Positions 29,747 through 41,390 of a stretch of DNA of 64,000 bases are shown in pieces. Each line of letters opens with the position of its first letter. Within the stretch, counting starts at the first letter, position 1. A model generated the notes under the pieces. That model was not told the origin of the DNA. It saw nothing but the letters and a program-made list of their open reading frames with translations, and searched no databases. Origin of the DNA: Clostridium sp. GTDB taxonomy: Bacteria > Bacillota_I > Bacilli_A > Acholeplasmatales > Anaeroplasmataceae. The translations under genes and the position numbers were made by a program. Location of the stretch: contig CP091735.1 in the NCBI GenBank assembly GCA_022010015.1, positions 1,488,001-1,552,000 of the forward strand. Reading direction: 5' to 3'.

Positions 29747-31895
29747 ATGTTTGAATTTAAGAATGTATCTTTGAAATTTAACAAGATTATTTTTTTAATA
29801 ATTTTTTTCATACAATTTTTTTGGATAACGGATTATATGTGATTAAGGGAACGAGTGGTGTTGGTAAAAACAACACTACTTAAATTATTATTTTTTTAAA
29901 TAAAATTAAATATGATGGTGAAATCTTATATAATGGAGTTAATATTAAAAAGATATAATGATTTTTGATGTTGATTTAAAAAAAGAAATGAAATTAGCTA
30001 TATTGCAGTGAAAAAAATAATTGTTTACCAAATAAAACGGTTAGAGATAATTTTAAATGCATATTAAAGAATAATTATAATGAAGAAAAAAACTAATAAA
30101 GTACTTAAAGGAATTTGATTTAGGTAATTGCCTAAATGTTAAATTTAAGTATTTATCTGCTGGTGAAAAAGGAAAGTGCTTTGTTATTAGTTCCTTTATT
30201 AAAGAAAAAGTAAAATTGTTTTTAATTGATGAGGGCTTTGCAAATCTTGATTCATTTCGGATTGAAAAAAATTTCTTAAGTTATATCAAAATTTAGCCAA
30301 AAAAATAGTCTTGTAATAATGGTTGAACATAATTGTGAATTTAAAGATATTGATGCAACAATTATTGATTTTTGATTTATTAAACAAAAAAATGAAATTG
30401 TTAAAAAAATGAGAAGAAAAAAATAGGTTAAAGAAAAAAATTTTTGACTTTTTTTAAGCATATATCTATTGGTGAAGCTATAATATATGTAGCTTTGTTA
30501 ATAGTATATTCGTTATTTTTTTATCAATATTTTTTTATATTCAATTAAAATCGATTTTTGCTAGTGATGCTTATAAAGAAGCAGAAGCAATAAAAAAAAT
30601 ACTAATTTAGCTACTATATTTTTTTAAATGATACCATTGACCCTAAATTATATAATTTAGAAAATAATAAGATGAATTATTGGTCAAATTCTAATTATTT
30701 GATAACAGATTATTTATATATTGATAATAAAAAAAATTAAGCTTGAAGATTATAAAATATATTCCATAAATGATTATATACCTAATAATAATGAAGGTGA
30801 ATATAGATTTTTTTAGAGTATCATAATCTTGAATTTGAAAAAGCTTGAATTAAATGATATTAAGCAAATATATGAAAATTCGATAGATGATTTCTATGAA
30901 GAAAAATCCAACAATCTTTGCTGATGAATTATATGTAAATAAAAAAAGACCTTCATATATATAAATCAATATTTCTATAATTCTTCATTTGTAACTATTA
31001 ATAATAAACCATTCATCATTCAGCCTGATTTTTATTAATAATGATGAATTTTATTATAAATTAAATAGTGAAAATGAATGTGTTATTTCAACATATCCAT
31101 CATTTGATGGATGGTATGATTCAAATATTGATTTTGAAATTATCGTTGGTACGAAAATCATTAAAAAGAGCTTTTTTGTTAACAAAACTAGACTTTGTTT
31201 TTGCAAATGTTGAGCTTGATAAATATATGAATTATGGAACTACGGTAACAAATTATCTTAATAATTGTAATTTAAAATGAATGTGGTAGTATTGTTGTTC
31301 CAAGAAGCTTTTTATTATGAATATATTGCCCCCAAATTCTAAATCATTTGGTGAAATTTTTAGATGAAATTGCCATTAGAGAGGCTTATTATGTAACATC
31401 AGATGTTAAATTAGAAGAACTATGCAAATTAAATGATACTATTAAATTTCATACAAATAAAGAAATATTTAAAATTAATAGATCAAATTATTATAATTAT
31501 ATGCTAGAGCAAATTAATTCAAAAATATTATGATAATAAATATTTAGCTATTGTAGGTGTTTGTGGTAGTGTTATTTTTGTGTATATCTTTTTGTTTTTT
31601 TATTCTTAAGAAAGAAATATAAATTTTTTTATTGCAAGCATCAATACCTATACAACAAATTTTAAAATTATATAAAATTGTAGATTTATTTATTATAGTT
31701 TTTTTATAACGATATTTTTCTACTATTTTTTTCTAAAATAATAAGTTTATTATTAAGCTTAGATAATATTAAAATTTCTTGGAACATTTCATATTTTTTT
31801 GTTATATTCACTTATTTTTAGGAATTATAAGCTATATAATAATATCATTATTTAGATTTTTGTTGTTTAAAAAAATTATGAAAAGTAGGTTATGA
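29747..31895 (+). CDS. MacB-type ABC fusion, first unit (frameshifted)
   Basis: About 700 residues. N-terminal ATPase: FEFKNVSLKFN, Walker A KGTSGVGKTTLLKL, signature YLSAGEKGKCFV, Walker B LFLIDEGFANLD, and switch His in IMVEHNCEF. A transmembrane helix follows directly (IIYVALLIVYSLFFINIFL). Then ~350 mostly extracytoplasmic residues, then three C-terminal helices and the end KKIMKSRL. ATPase-TM1-large outer domain-TM2-4 is MacB topology. About fifteen homopolymer shifts. Start at ATG 29747 behind GAGGGGAG. The stop overlaps the next start (ATGA at 31892), so the two units are translationally coupled and probably pair. Confidence 0.7.
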
Positions 31896-33957
31896 TTATG
31901 AATTCATTAAAAAAATTCAAAACCTATGCTATGATATTAATGATAGAATAATTTTTTTAAGGATGTTAATATTGAAATTTCAAATTATGGTTTATATTTA
32001 GTAAGTGGAAGAAATGGTATTGGAAAAAAACAACTTTGTTTAATATAATTTCTGGTAATTTATCTGCTCTTGGTAGAATTTATATAAATGATTCTTTAAT
32101 GATTGATAATGGTAGGATCTTAAATTCTATAAACGAGTATATTTCATATGTACGATTTGAAGAGCATATTTTTGATAGCTTAAATATGAAAGAAACATTT
32201 TTCAATGCTTGGATTAAAAAAATTGATGAATATCAAAAAGAAATTAATACATTTGCCTTAAACAATTTTAAAAAAATAATAAAGTTAAGTATTTTTTTCT
32301 AAAGGTGAAAGACAAAGACTTTATTTATTAATGCATATTTTAACTTCTAAATCAATTTTTATTGTTAGATGAGGTTACTACTAATTTAAATCCAAAAACT
32401 AGAAAATGACATATTTTTATATTTAAAGGATTTAGCAAAACGAAAAAAATTATTATTTATATATCTAATTCAAAAAGAGCAATGCAATACGCAGATTATG
32501 ATATCAATTTATCAAGTGAATTTGAATATAAAAATGTTGGGGATATCCAAATTATCAAAAAAGAAAAAATTAAATATAAACATAAAAGAATATATAATGA
32601 GATTTCATCTATATGCATACTGCCAATTTGCTTCGTTTTTTAATTCTGTCAGCATTCTTTTTTTATGAATCAAAGCTTAATTCCTTTGATAATTATTATA
32701 AAACAATGATTTATAATGAGAATGATAAGTTTTTTTAAATATAATTTCACCAGATAATTATTATAATAAAAAAAAGAAACTTGAAAAAGCTAACATGGGA
32801 TAATAAAAAAATTACAATTATGATTATTTATATAAAGGAATTAGTATTCATAAATTTTTTTAAATCTTGATTATAATGCAATAATTATGGATGAATATAA
32901 TGGAGCAAAGATTGAAAATAATAAAAATATATGTACCATTTACACATAAAGAATATATTGCTAAAAAAATTTAATATATAGTGGTGGCTTTGATGATTAT
33001 ACAAATTTCGAATTTGTTTATTTAAATAAATTTATTGATGAAAGATTAATTTGTATCATTAATGAACAAACATTTTATAATTTATGCTTTTATCATTATT
33101 CTAAGCAAATTGGAAATTCGCTTCTTATGGATATTAGAATCAATAATGGGTTTAATTTAACCTTAGCAAAAAGCAAATATTTATTTAATTGAAGGTGATG
33201 AAAAAGGCAATCTATTTTTCCTTTATCAACTAAAGAAGAGGTTTTTAAGCATTTCTTATGAAGGAAAATAATGAAACAGATTATAAATCTTTTAATCTTG
33301 ATGATATTAATTATTATTTTACAACTGATGATGAAATACTTATAACAAAAAAACCTTTTTGAGAAATTGATTAAAGAAACATATTAATATAGCCTCAGGA
33401 TATTTACCATTTTATTTATTAGTTGATTCAAATAAAATAGAAGAAATAGCTTCATTTTTTTAAAAAGAAAAATGAATTAATTTTTAGATACTTTATCAAT
33501 AGATGCATTTGCATTTGCTAAGCTTTATAATTATATAGATATTTCCTATAAATCAAATGTTATAAAGGGCTATTTATTTATAGGATTAATATTCATAATT
33601 TATATAATAAATAAATTCATTTATTATTTACTAAATAAAGAAAAAAATATACTATTTTAAATGAATTTAATTTTTGAAAGACGAAAAAAATTATTTGTGA
33701 TTTACGTTCAAAAACTAGTATCAGCTTTTTGGTTTTTTGTACCATAAGCATATTATTTTTATATAACTTTTGAAAGAATTTATTTATTTAATCATACAAT
33801 GAAATTTGGTATTAGATTATTAAATATTACCCAAGTTAAACTAGTATTATTGCTTGTTTTTTTATTCTTTATTTTTTTATATGTCTATAATAAATTTAAT
33901 ATATGAATTGGTTGTTCATAGAAAAAAATAGAACTTGTTAATTGTTTAATCAAATGA
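31892..33957 (+). CDS. MacB-type ABC fusion, second unit (frameshifted)
   Basis: About 680 residues with the same plan as its neighbour. ATPase: Walker A LVSGRNGIGKTTLFNI, signature FSKGERQRLYLLM, Walker B SIFLLDEVTTNLNPKTR. A first helix follows at ISSICILPICFVF, then a long outer domain (QTFYNLCFYHYSKQIGNS, MDIRINNGFNLTLAKS), a helix near GYLFIGLIFIIYIINKF, and two C-terminal helices. Sequence outside the ATPase is clearly different from the first unit, suggesting old divergence. It ends a few bases before a terminator, so the transcript is orphan, unit 1, unit 2. Confidence 0.68.
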
Positions 33958-33961
33958 TGAA

Positions 33962-33990
33962 AAAAATGCTTATAAAATAGCATTTTTCTT
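33962..33990 (+). terminator. Terminator after the ABC pair
   Basis: AAAAATGCT (33962-33970) pairs with AGCATTTTT (33979-33987). Confidence 0.75.
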
Positions 33991-34078
33991 AAATTTAGTG
34001 CAATAAAAAAATGATTTTTGTGATATAATAAAAAAATAAATTGAAAGGAGAAGTGCAGCTTGCACTAGTTTGAAAACG

Positions 34079-35942
34079 ATGAAACAAAATGCGACTTTTA
34101 TTTTTAAAAATAAACCTTATAATGACTACAAAGAGCTAGCAACTGCTTTTTGCTGATAATTGGAATGAAGCAATTGCTCAAATTAATAATGATTATGAGG
34201 TGTTTTTTTAAATTATTTTTCTAAAGAATGATCCTTTTGTATATGGTCAAATGAAAATAGAAATTAAAAGATGTAAATATTTAGATAATGTTTTAACCTC
34301 TTTAATACATTTTTTTATCTCCAGAGCTTGGAATTTGCATTAAAGGTAAATTTTTTTAAGGATTTGAAAGATATGGCTATGTATATGGAACAACAATATT
34401 CTTTAATTGTTCCAGGTATCAAGGCTTTTTTTAGAGGATAAATGCATAAGTCATTTATATTTAAAGGACTTAATTAAACTAGAAAAGGATTATGATGGTT
34501 TTTGTTCGTCAATTACCATTACTTGAGGCTAATGGAAATAGTGATTTTGTATACTATTATTTCTTTATGCATTTTAGTAAAAAAACTCTATGTATAAATC
34601 ACTTGATTTATTTTTAGGACAATGCTTAAATGAAAAAGATCCTATAAAGATGTTTTATGGTATCACCAGAAGGTCTGATTTTTTATATTCTTTATCTATG
34701 GTTGTTGGACTTGAAAAAAACAATTGCTTATGAAAAAAACAAAGATTTTTTTATATTCTTTATATGATTTAGTTCATAAGGATATCGATTTTGATTTTTA
34801 AAAAAAGTTTTTTTATTCAGGATATCCATTCTTTAATTTAGCTAATTTTTAAAAAAATTATTCATATAATAGTCCTAAAGCTAAAAAAATATCTGAGCAA
34901 TATGTTAAATATTCACTTTCATATGCCAAAGGAAAAGATACTTCGATTGATTTTTGCAAAAAAAGTCTTTAATTTATATTATAGCTTTGTTAAGGAATAT
35001 CAAAATCAAAATATTGTTGAGCTTAATTCTAAATTTAATATGAATCGTATTTGCTGTAATACAATATGCTGTGAAGCATATGATGCCCTTGCATTATCAG
35101 CACCAGTAAGTATTAAGGAAGTATTGCATAAGCCTATAGCTCCTAATACAAATGAAAATGTTAGTGATGAAATGTTTAGTGTTCCAGCACCTGATTTTGC
35201 TCATGCTGAGGAAGATCAAGGTGAAATAAAGGAATTAAAGAAGCCTATTCTTGCTGATGATTTTAATGATGAAGATAACGAACCAGCTAAAATATCTAAT
35301 GAGGTAGATGAATCAACCTCAAAGCTTAATGAATTTAGACGTCATTATTTTTCAAAAGAATTAGTTGCTTTATTTAGCTTTATTTTTCTTTATTTGGGGC
35401 GCATTTGAATTCATTTATCGTGTAATTATTAAAAAAAGGAATAATTATTGAAAAAGACATTTGATTTTGGAATTGCTGGATGCTCAATTGTTTTAGCAGC
35501 AGTTTCTTTAGTGATATTTATTAAAAAAACCAAAAAATCAAAAAGCTTTGTGTAAAAAAATATTTTGATGTAAACGGAAATAAAAAAATTCAGCTTATGA
35601 GGCTTTAAATAAGCTCGAAAGACAAAAAAATTAGAAAGAAACATTTATTATGGATTTAGAGTATGGTCTACTTTAATGATAATTTTGTCTTCATATATTT
35701 TTGGTTTGCTTGTTGTGGTTTTATGCTAATCCACTATTAACTCATATGACTAATGATTTAGTAGTTAAGCTTTTTATTAAAATGGAATAATTATTTGTTA
35801 CTAATTGCCCCTGTTATTTCTTTTTTTAATGTGTATATTGAAGAAGAAACAAAATCTATTATATGCTATTATTTGTTATTTAATTGAAATTGTAGTTATA
35901 TTAGTAGTTTGTTATATTTTAAGCGTATTTTTAATAATTTAG
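34079..35942 (+). CDS. Large membrane protein of unknown function (frameshifted)
   Basis: About 600 residues. The first ~330 are soluble and helical (MKQNATFIFKNKPYND, IAQINNDYEVFLNYFS, KALLEDK-like segments). An acidic linker follows (FAHAEEDQGEIKEL, ADDFNDEDNEP). The C-terminal third has five or so helices. Between helices 2 and 3 lies DVNGNKKISAYEAL, which fits an EF-hand/dockerin calcium loop (D1, N3, N5, S9, E12). I recognise no family. A -10-like TATAAT at 34024 and AAAGGAG at 34044 precede it. The palindrome AGTGCA-GCT-TGCACT (34052-34066) lies between that site and the ATG, so start or translational control is unusual. Confidence 0.5.
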
Positions 35943-35943
35943 G

Positions 35944-35984
35944 AAACAATATGATTTATCATATATTTATCATATTGTTTTTTA
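35944..35984 (+). terminator. Terminator before rimO
   Basis: AAACAATATGAT (35944-35955) pairs with ATCATATTGTTT (35969-35980), then Ts. A 12-bp perfect stem. Confidence 0.85.
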
Positions 35985-36002
35985 ATGTGTGGAGGATGTA
36001 AA

Positions 36003-37321
36003 ATGAATATTTATATGGTAAGTCTTGGCTGTGCCAAAAATAGAGTTGATTCAGAAATGATTCTTGGTGTATGTAAGGAAAATAATATGATGGTTGTTGA
36101 TGACCCAAGTGAAGCTGATTTGTTAATGGTTAATACTTGCGGATTTATTGAAAGTGCTAAGGAGGAAGCAATTCAAACAATTTTAGAGCTTGCTAGTTAT
36201 AAAAATAATAACAAGAAGCTTTTAGTTTTTGGATGTCTTGCCCAAAGATATAAAGAGGAATTAATTAAAGCAATTCCTGAGGTTGATCGTTTTGTTTCAA
36301 TTGCTGAATATGGAAATATTAGTCAAATTTTTAAATGATCTACTTAAGGGTGATTATAAAATACATGGTAGTATGTCAGCACTTAATAGATTGGTATCTA
36401 CACCAAGTTATATGAGATATATCAAAATTAGTGAAGGATGTCGTAACCGTTGTGCCTTTTGCGCAATTCCTTTAATTCGTGGAACCTTAGTTTCAACACC
36501 AATCGAAGAGGTTGTTGAGGATGTTAAAAAAATGCGGTGAATGATGGTGTATATGAAATTAATTTGATTTCTAAGGATACAACAAGATATGGTGAGGACT
36601 TATATAAAAAAATTAGCACTTGTTGATTTATTAAAAGGAAATTATAAAAAAATTAATGGTGATTTTTAAGGTGAGATTATTATATCTTTACCCAGATATT
36701 GTAACTGATGAATTGATTGAGTTCATTAAAAAAATAATGATAAAATTATGCCTTATTTTTGATATTCCAATTCAACATACAGAAGATTTAGTTTTAAAGA
36801 AAATGTATCGTAGAGGCAATAGAGAATTTCTTTTAAATCTTTTTAAGAAGATAAAGAAGGAAATTCCTGAGGCAATTTTACGTACAACGCTTATGGTTGG
36901 CTTTCCTTATGAGACAAAGGAAGATGTTAAAAAAATATGATTTCATTTATGAAGGAAGTTAAATTTGATAGACTTGGTGCATTTACTTATTCACGTGAAG
37001 AGGGAACTGTAGGGTATACTTATCCTGATATTATTTCTCAAGATGAAATGAATCATCGTTATTCTCAAATTATGAATGCCCAAAAGCGTATTTCTTTAGA
37101 AAATAATCAAAAAAATGATTGGTAAGATGGTTGAATGCTTTATAGAAGAATATGACGAGGAATCATATATGTATAAGGCAAGAAACTATGCATATGCACC
37201 TGATGATATTGATGGAGCTATTTATGTTGCTGCTAAAGGTGAGCATAATCCTGGTGATAAAATTAAAGTGATGATATTAGATGCAGATGAATATTCACTA
37301 ACAGGAGAAGAAATTGAATAA
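36003..37321 (+). CDS. rimO: Ribosomal protein S12 methylthiotransferase RimO (frameshifted)
   Basis: Radical-SAM enzyme adding a methylthio group to S12. MNIYMVSLGCAKNRVDSEM is the RimO N-terminal UPF0004 start, with VNTCGFIESAKEEA and FGCLAQRY supplying the other cluster cysteines. The radical-SAM motif is CRNRCAFCAIP. Then IPIQHTEDLVLKKMYRRGN, LRTTLMVGFPYET, FDRLGAFTYSREEGT, and a C-terminal TRAM domain. About 435 residues. GGAGG lies 9 bp before ATG 36003; an ATG at 35985 is less likely. The stop overlaps the TTG start of the HAD gene. Confidence 0.95.
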
Positions 37322-38073
37322 AGTGTTTTTTTATTTGATGTTGATGGAACACTTTCTTATAATGGAATAATTCCTCAAAGTGCACTTTTTGGCCTTGGAA
37401 ATCTTAAGAAAAAAATGGCTATAAGGTTATGCTAGCAACAGGTAGATGCCTAGGGCAATTAAATGATATTCTAGCAAATATAAAAAAATTGATGGAGCAA
37501 TTATTTGTAATGGTAGCTATGCTTTTTTTAGATGAAAAAAATTATTTTTTTGATAGTCCGATACCAAAAAGAAGTGTTAATTAAATTATTTCCTTATCTC
37601 CAAAAAGAGAAAAATATTGGTAGTGCTTATTTAGGTATTGATTTTTTTAAGACAATATCTAAAATAGAAAAATTTACAATTATTGAGCTATGCATTTTCT
37701 ATTAAACTACCTGAGTTTAATGATGAAATGTATAAGAAAAAAATAATGTATATTCCTTAGGAATCTATACAAAAAAATGATATTTCTAGAATCGTTGAGA
37801 AATGTCAAGAACTTAAATTTGTTAAAGTTGCTGATGGCGTATATGATGTTTTTTTAATAAAAGGTGTCAGTAAGGCAAGCGCAGTTAACATTTTAAAAAA
37901 TAATTATGAGGTTTATGCTTTTTGGAGACAATGATAATGATATAGAGATGCTTAAGGCTGCAAATTATAGCTTTGCGATGAAAAATGGTAGTGAAAATGC
38001 TAAAAGAAGTGCAAAATATATTGCTGATGATGCTTCAAATGATGGTATATACAAAGCATTAAAAAGAATTTAG
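37314..38073 (+). CDS. Cof-type HAD hydrolase (frameshifted)
   Basis: About 250 residues. Motif I FLFDVDGTLSYNG, motif II VMLATGRCLGQL, then CNGSYAF, motif III Lys in KGVSKASAVNIL, motif IV FGDNDNDIEMLKAA. The end SFAMKNGSENAKRSAKYI is the usual Cof end. Such enzymes remove phosphate from sugar phosphates, FMN or PLP; the substrate is unknown. The best start is TTG at 37314, giving MNKVFLFDVDG and overlapping the rimO stop. Several shifts. Confidence 0.88.
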
Positions 38074-38094
38074 ATTAATATAAGGAGTAAAAAA

Positions 38095-38637
38095 ATGGCA
38101 AAAAAATTAATGTTGTTCTTTTTGAACCAGAAATTCCTCAAAATACAGGAAATATAATGCGTAGTTGTGTTGGATTTAATTGTATGTTGCATTTAATTAA
38201 ACCATTAGGATTTGTTTTTAGATGATAAGCATTTAAAAAAAGAAGTTGTGTTGATTATATTGATTATGTTAAATATGCTGTATATGAAAAATTATGAGGA
38301 TTTTGCTAAAAAAAATCCAGGAAAATATTTCTTTTTAACTAGATATGGACATAAAAGTCCAAGTGAAATAAATTTCAAGCAATATGACGAAAATATTTAT
38401 TTGATTTTTTTGGTAAGGAATCAACAGGGATTCCTTATAACATTTTTATATAATCATTTAGATGATTGCTATAGAATTCCGACAACTGATAAAATTAGAA
38501 GTCTGAATTTAAGTAATTGTGCAGCGATAATGATGTTTTTAGCTTCATCACAAATCGATGAGGAATGCTTAATTCATCATGAGCCTGATACCTTAAAGGG
38601 CGAAAAATTTTTATTGATGAATATTTCAAATAGTTGA
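38095..38637 (+). CDS. trmL: tRNA (cytidine/uridine-34-2'-O)-methyltransferase TrmL (frameshifted)
   Basis: SPOUT-class enzyme for the wobble base. About 172 residues: NVVLFEPEIPQNTGNIMRSC, HLIKPLGFVLDDKHLKR, IDYVKYAVYENYEDF, and the SAM-knot region FGKESTGIP and RIPTTDKIRSLNLSNCAAI. AAGGAG precedes ATG 38095. Shifts at 38104, 38217, 38409 and near the end. Confidence 0.92.
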
Positions 38638-38684
38638 AATAAAATGCTAAATATGGTAAAAAAATAATATAGAGGTGATTAAAT

Positions 38685-38994
38685 ATGTCTTTGATTCATT
38701 TAACAAATGAAAAATTTTTGATAGTGAGATTAAAAAAATAACAGCTTAATAATAGTTGATTTTTTTGGGCAACATGGTGCTCACCATGTCGTATGCTTGC
38801 TCCTATTTTTAGAGGAAGTAGCAAGTGAAGGATACATGGTTGGTAAGGTTGACGTTGATGAATGTGAGGAGCTTGCTAATAGATTTAATATTAGAAACAT
38901 CCCAACTCTACTTGTTTTTCACAAAAATGGTGAAATAATTAATAAACACGTTGGTTATTTAGATCATGAAGCTTTACTTGCTTTGGTGAAATAA
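38685..38994 (+). CDS. trxA: Thioredoxin (frameshifted)
   Basis: About 100 residues. Active site IVDFWATWCSPCRMLAP, with Ser in place of the usual Gly (WCSPC). Then VGKVDVDECEELANRFNIRNIPTLLVFHKNG with the cis-Pro. GAGGTGA before ATG. Its stop is adjacent to the ATG of the reductase-like gene, so the two form a thioredoxin pair. Confidence 0.92.
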
Positions 38995-39857
38995 ATGTAT
39001 GATGTAATAATTATTGGAAGTGGTCCATGTGGAATATCTACAGCGATTTATCTAAAAAGGTATGGCTATAATCCTATAATAATTGCTAAAGATAATGGCG
39101 CTTTAGAGCGTGCTACATTAATAGAAAATTATTATGGAATAAATTCTATTTCAGGTCACGATTTGGCATTGTCTGGCATTAATCAAGCAAAGAATTTGCA
39201 GATTCCAATTATGAGTGAAGAAGTAATTGATGTTAGTATTGAAAAAAATTTTTGTTGTAAAAACTTCTAATAATAGCTATGAAGCAAAGGTTTTTAATGC
39301 TAGCAATGGGGAAATCAAGAGCTAAAAAAATCCTCTTGCTCAAAAAAAATTTGAAGGAGCTAGGGGTTAGCTATTGTGCAACATGCGATGGCTTCTTTTA
39401 TCGTAAAAAAAGAAAATTGCAATTGTTGGTAATGGAAAGTATATGTTAGAAGAATTAAGTGTCTTAAAAAAATTTGACTAATGATATTTTAATTTTTTTA
39501 CAGATGGTAAGCCATTAGATGTTGAAGTTCCATATAAAACAATTACTGATAAAATAATTGATTTTTAAGGGTGATGATTCAGGTCTTAAGGAAATTGTTA
39601 CAAAAAAACGATAGCTATGAAATTGATGGATGCTTTATGGCTATTGGTTCAATGCAAGGTTTTTTTCCATAGCTTCTCATATCGGTATTACAACAAATAA
39701 TGAAAAATATTTTTAGTTAATTCTGATTATATGACCAATATTAAGGGGATTTTTGCTGGCGGTGATTTGATTGGTGGATTATTACAAGTTTCAAAGGCGG
39801 TAAGTGATGGTGCAAATGCTGCTTTGGGAATTAAAAAAATATTTAATGAGTAAGTAG
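38995..39857 (+). CDS. trxB: Thioredoxin reductase-like flavoprotein (frameshifted)
   Basis: About 285 residues. FAD motif MYDVIIIGSGPCGISTAIYL, redox motif SYCATCDGFFYRK (CxxC), NAD motif KIAIVGNGKYMLEELS, and the end GIFAGGDLIGGLLQVSKAVSDGANAAL. It follows trxA without a gap. The NAD-binding GxGxxx is GNGKYM rather than GGGDSA, and the spacing is short, so it may use another electron donor. Ferredoxin-type reductases are known in the family. Shifts at 39245 and beyond. The stop is 39851-39857 depending on run length. Confidence 0.85.
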
Positions 39858-39876
39858 TTTTTTTACTTACTTTTTA
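39849..39876 (+). terminator. Terminator after trxB
   Basis: GTAAGTA pairs with TACTTAC around a T-rich loop, then TTTTT. Confidence 0.6.
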
Positions 39877-39880
39877 ACAA

Positions 39881-39900
39881 AAAGGAACTAAAGTTCCTTT
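39881..39900 (-). terminator. Terminator after the aminotransferase (minus)
   Basis: AAAGGAAC (39881-39888) pairs with GTTCCTTT (39893-39900), followed on the minus strand by Ts. It overlaps the restored stop. Confidence 0.65.
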
Positions 39901-41029
39901 ATAAATGATTCTAAAGCATCTAAAAGCTTTTTTTATTGTATCCATATCTACACAATAGCTTATTCTAATATAATCATCAGCCTCAAAACAAATGCCAGGT
40001 ATAATTGCTACCTTATATTTTAAAGCTAGCATTTTACAAAATGTCCATGAATCAATACCAAATTTTTTGATTGATGGGAATACATAGAAAGCTCCTTCAG
40101 GGATATTAAGAATAAGTCCCATATTTATTAGTCTATTACAAACATAGTCTCTACGTATTTTATAGCTTTCAATCATTTCTTTTGGATCAAAAAGAAGAGC
40201 CTCTTCCATAGCTGGTTGGATAAAGGTGTTTTCACCTACAAGCATATATTGATGAATTTTTAAGGCTTCAGTTATAAAATTCTTAGGTGCTAGCATATAG
40301 CCACAACGCCATCCTGGCATAGCATATGGCTTTGATAAGCTTTTGGCAAATAATCATTTGCGGTTTTAAGTCCTTGTATTTACACATAAAACTTGCTTTA
40401 GTGTAAATGATTTGATTATAAACATCATCACTTATTAGATAAATTGGTTTATTCTTAATAGCATTATAGATGTTAGCTAATGATTGATCGTCTAAAATAG
40501 CCCCAGTTGGATTATTTGGAGATGTAATGATTATGGCTTTAGTTTTACTTGTAATTGCCTTGTCTAGCATTTCTTTAGAAATTTGAAAATTGTTTGCAGT
40601 AGTATCAATAGTTACAACTTTACCTTTAGCAAAATTTATTATTTGACGATACATTGGGTACGCAGGAATTGGAACAATAAATTCATCACCTGGATTAGTC
40701 ATCGTAAAAATTGCCGCAGTTAAGGCTTCAGTTGAACCATGAGTAATTATTACCTCATCGGGTACATAATCAAGATTATTTTTTTCTTTTTTTCAAATTC
40801 GCATACGGCTTTTTCTTGTAGATAGAAGACCAGGTGTAGGTCCATATTTTGTCATATTTTGATTTAAGGAATTGATACAAGCCTTTTTTACTGAATCTGG
40901 TGTATTGAAATCAGGTTGACCAAGGGTAAGAATAAGATTTGCACCAACACTTTGAGCATAATCGTTAAATTGACGTATTTTTTTGATGTTTCGACTAATT
41001 TGATTTGTTCATTGAGCTTTTATATTCAT
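39888..41029 (-). CDS. patA: PLP aminotransferase, probable N-acetyl-LL-diaminopimelate aminotransferase (frameshifted)
   Basis: Fold-type I aminotransferase, ~380 residues. LTLGQPDFNTPDSVKKAC, KYGPTPGL, ITHGSTEALTAAIF, PIPAYPMYRQII, ITSPNNPTGAIL, YLISDDVYNQI, and the PLP lysine in SKPYAMPGWRCGY. It lies divergently next to the riboswitch operon, which contains dapH and dapL but otherwise lacks the aminotransferase step. PatA is therefore the likely role. General aspartate aminotransferase is the alternative. Correct stop TAG at 39888 after removing a shift. Confidence 0.88.
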
Positions 41030-41064
41030 AGATTTTTATCCTTTCGATTAATTATTATGTAATA

Positions 41065-41093
41065 ATTATACACATACTTAGTTAAAAAAACAA
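41065..41093 (-). promoter_or_regulatory. Promoter of the aminotransferase gene
   Basis: On the minus strand, TTGTTT (41093-41088) and TATAAT (41070-41065), spacing 17 bp. Confidence 0.6.
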
Positions 41094-41122
41094 TGAAAAT
41101 TGTATTTTTTTACAATTTATTG

Positions 41123-41152
41123 TAGACAAATTATATCAAAGTATGATAAAAT
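41123..41152 (+). promoter_or_regulatory. Promoter of the lysine operon
   Basis: TAGACA (41123-41128) and TAAAAT (41147-41152), spacing 18, about 20 bp upstream of the riboswitch. Confidence 0.5.
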
Positions 41153-41174
41153 AGAGAACAAGTTAATAGTAAAT

Positions 41175-41373
41175 AGAGGTTGCGATGCAAATAAGTAGAT
41201 TATAGAGAAGGCATTCAATGAAATAATTGAAAGGTAATCATCGCCGAATAAGAAATTATGGCAATTTTTTTCTTATGGGTGCATAAAGAATATTTATGCA
41301 ACTCCTACTTTATTTAGTAGAGGAGCTATTTGATGTGATCATTATAAGCACTTTACGGTGCTTTTATTTTTTT
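41175..41373 (+). promoter_or_regulatory. Lysine riboswitch (L box) with terminator
   Basis: The leader carries the L-box core: AGAGGTTGCGATGCAAATA and AGTAG near the 5' end, GAAAGG followed by CATCGCCGAA in the middle. A GGGTGCATAAAGAATATTTATGCAACTCC hairpin-like arm follows (41278-41309 region). It ends with the intrinsic terminator AAGCAC/GTGCTT at 41346-41363 with T run, just before lysA. Lysine binding should favour the terminator and shut the operon. The T7 in the middle is probably over-called. Confidence 0.92.
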
Positions 41374-41390
41374 CTTTGGAGGTATATTAG

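Noticed and set aside
41175..41373. T-box or SAM riboswitch
   Set aside because: The core AGAGGTTGCGATG, GAAAGG and CGCCGAA fits the lysine L box, and the downstream gene is lysA. There is no T-box TGG motif.
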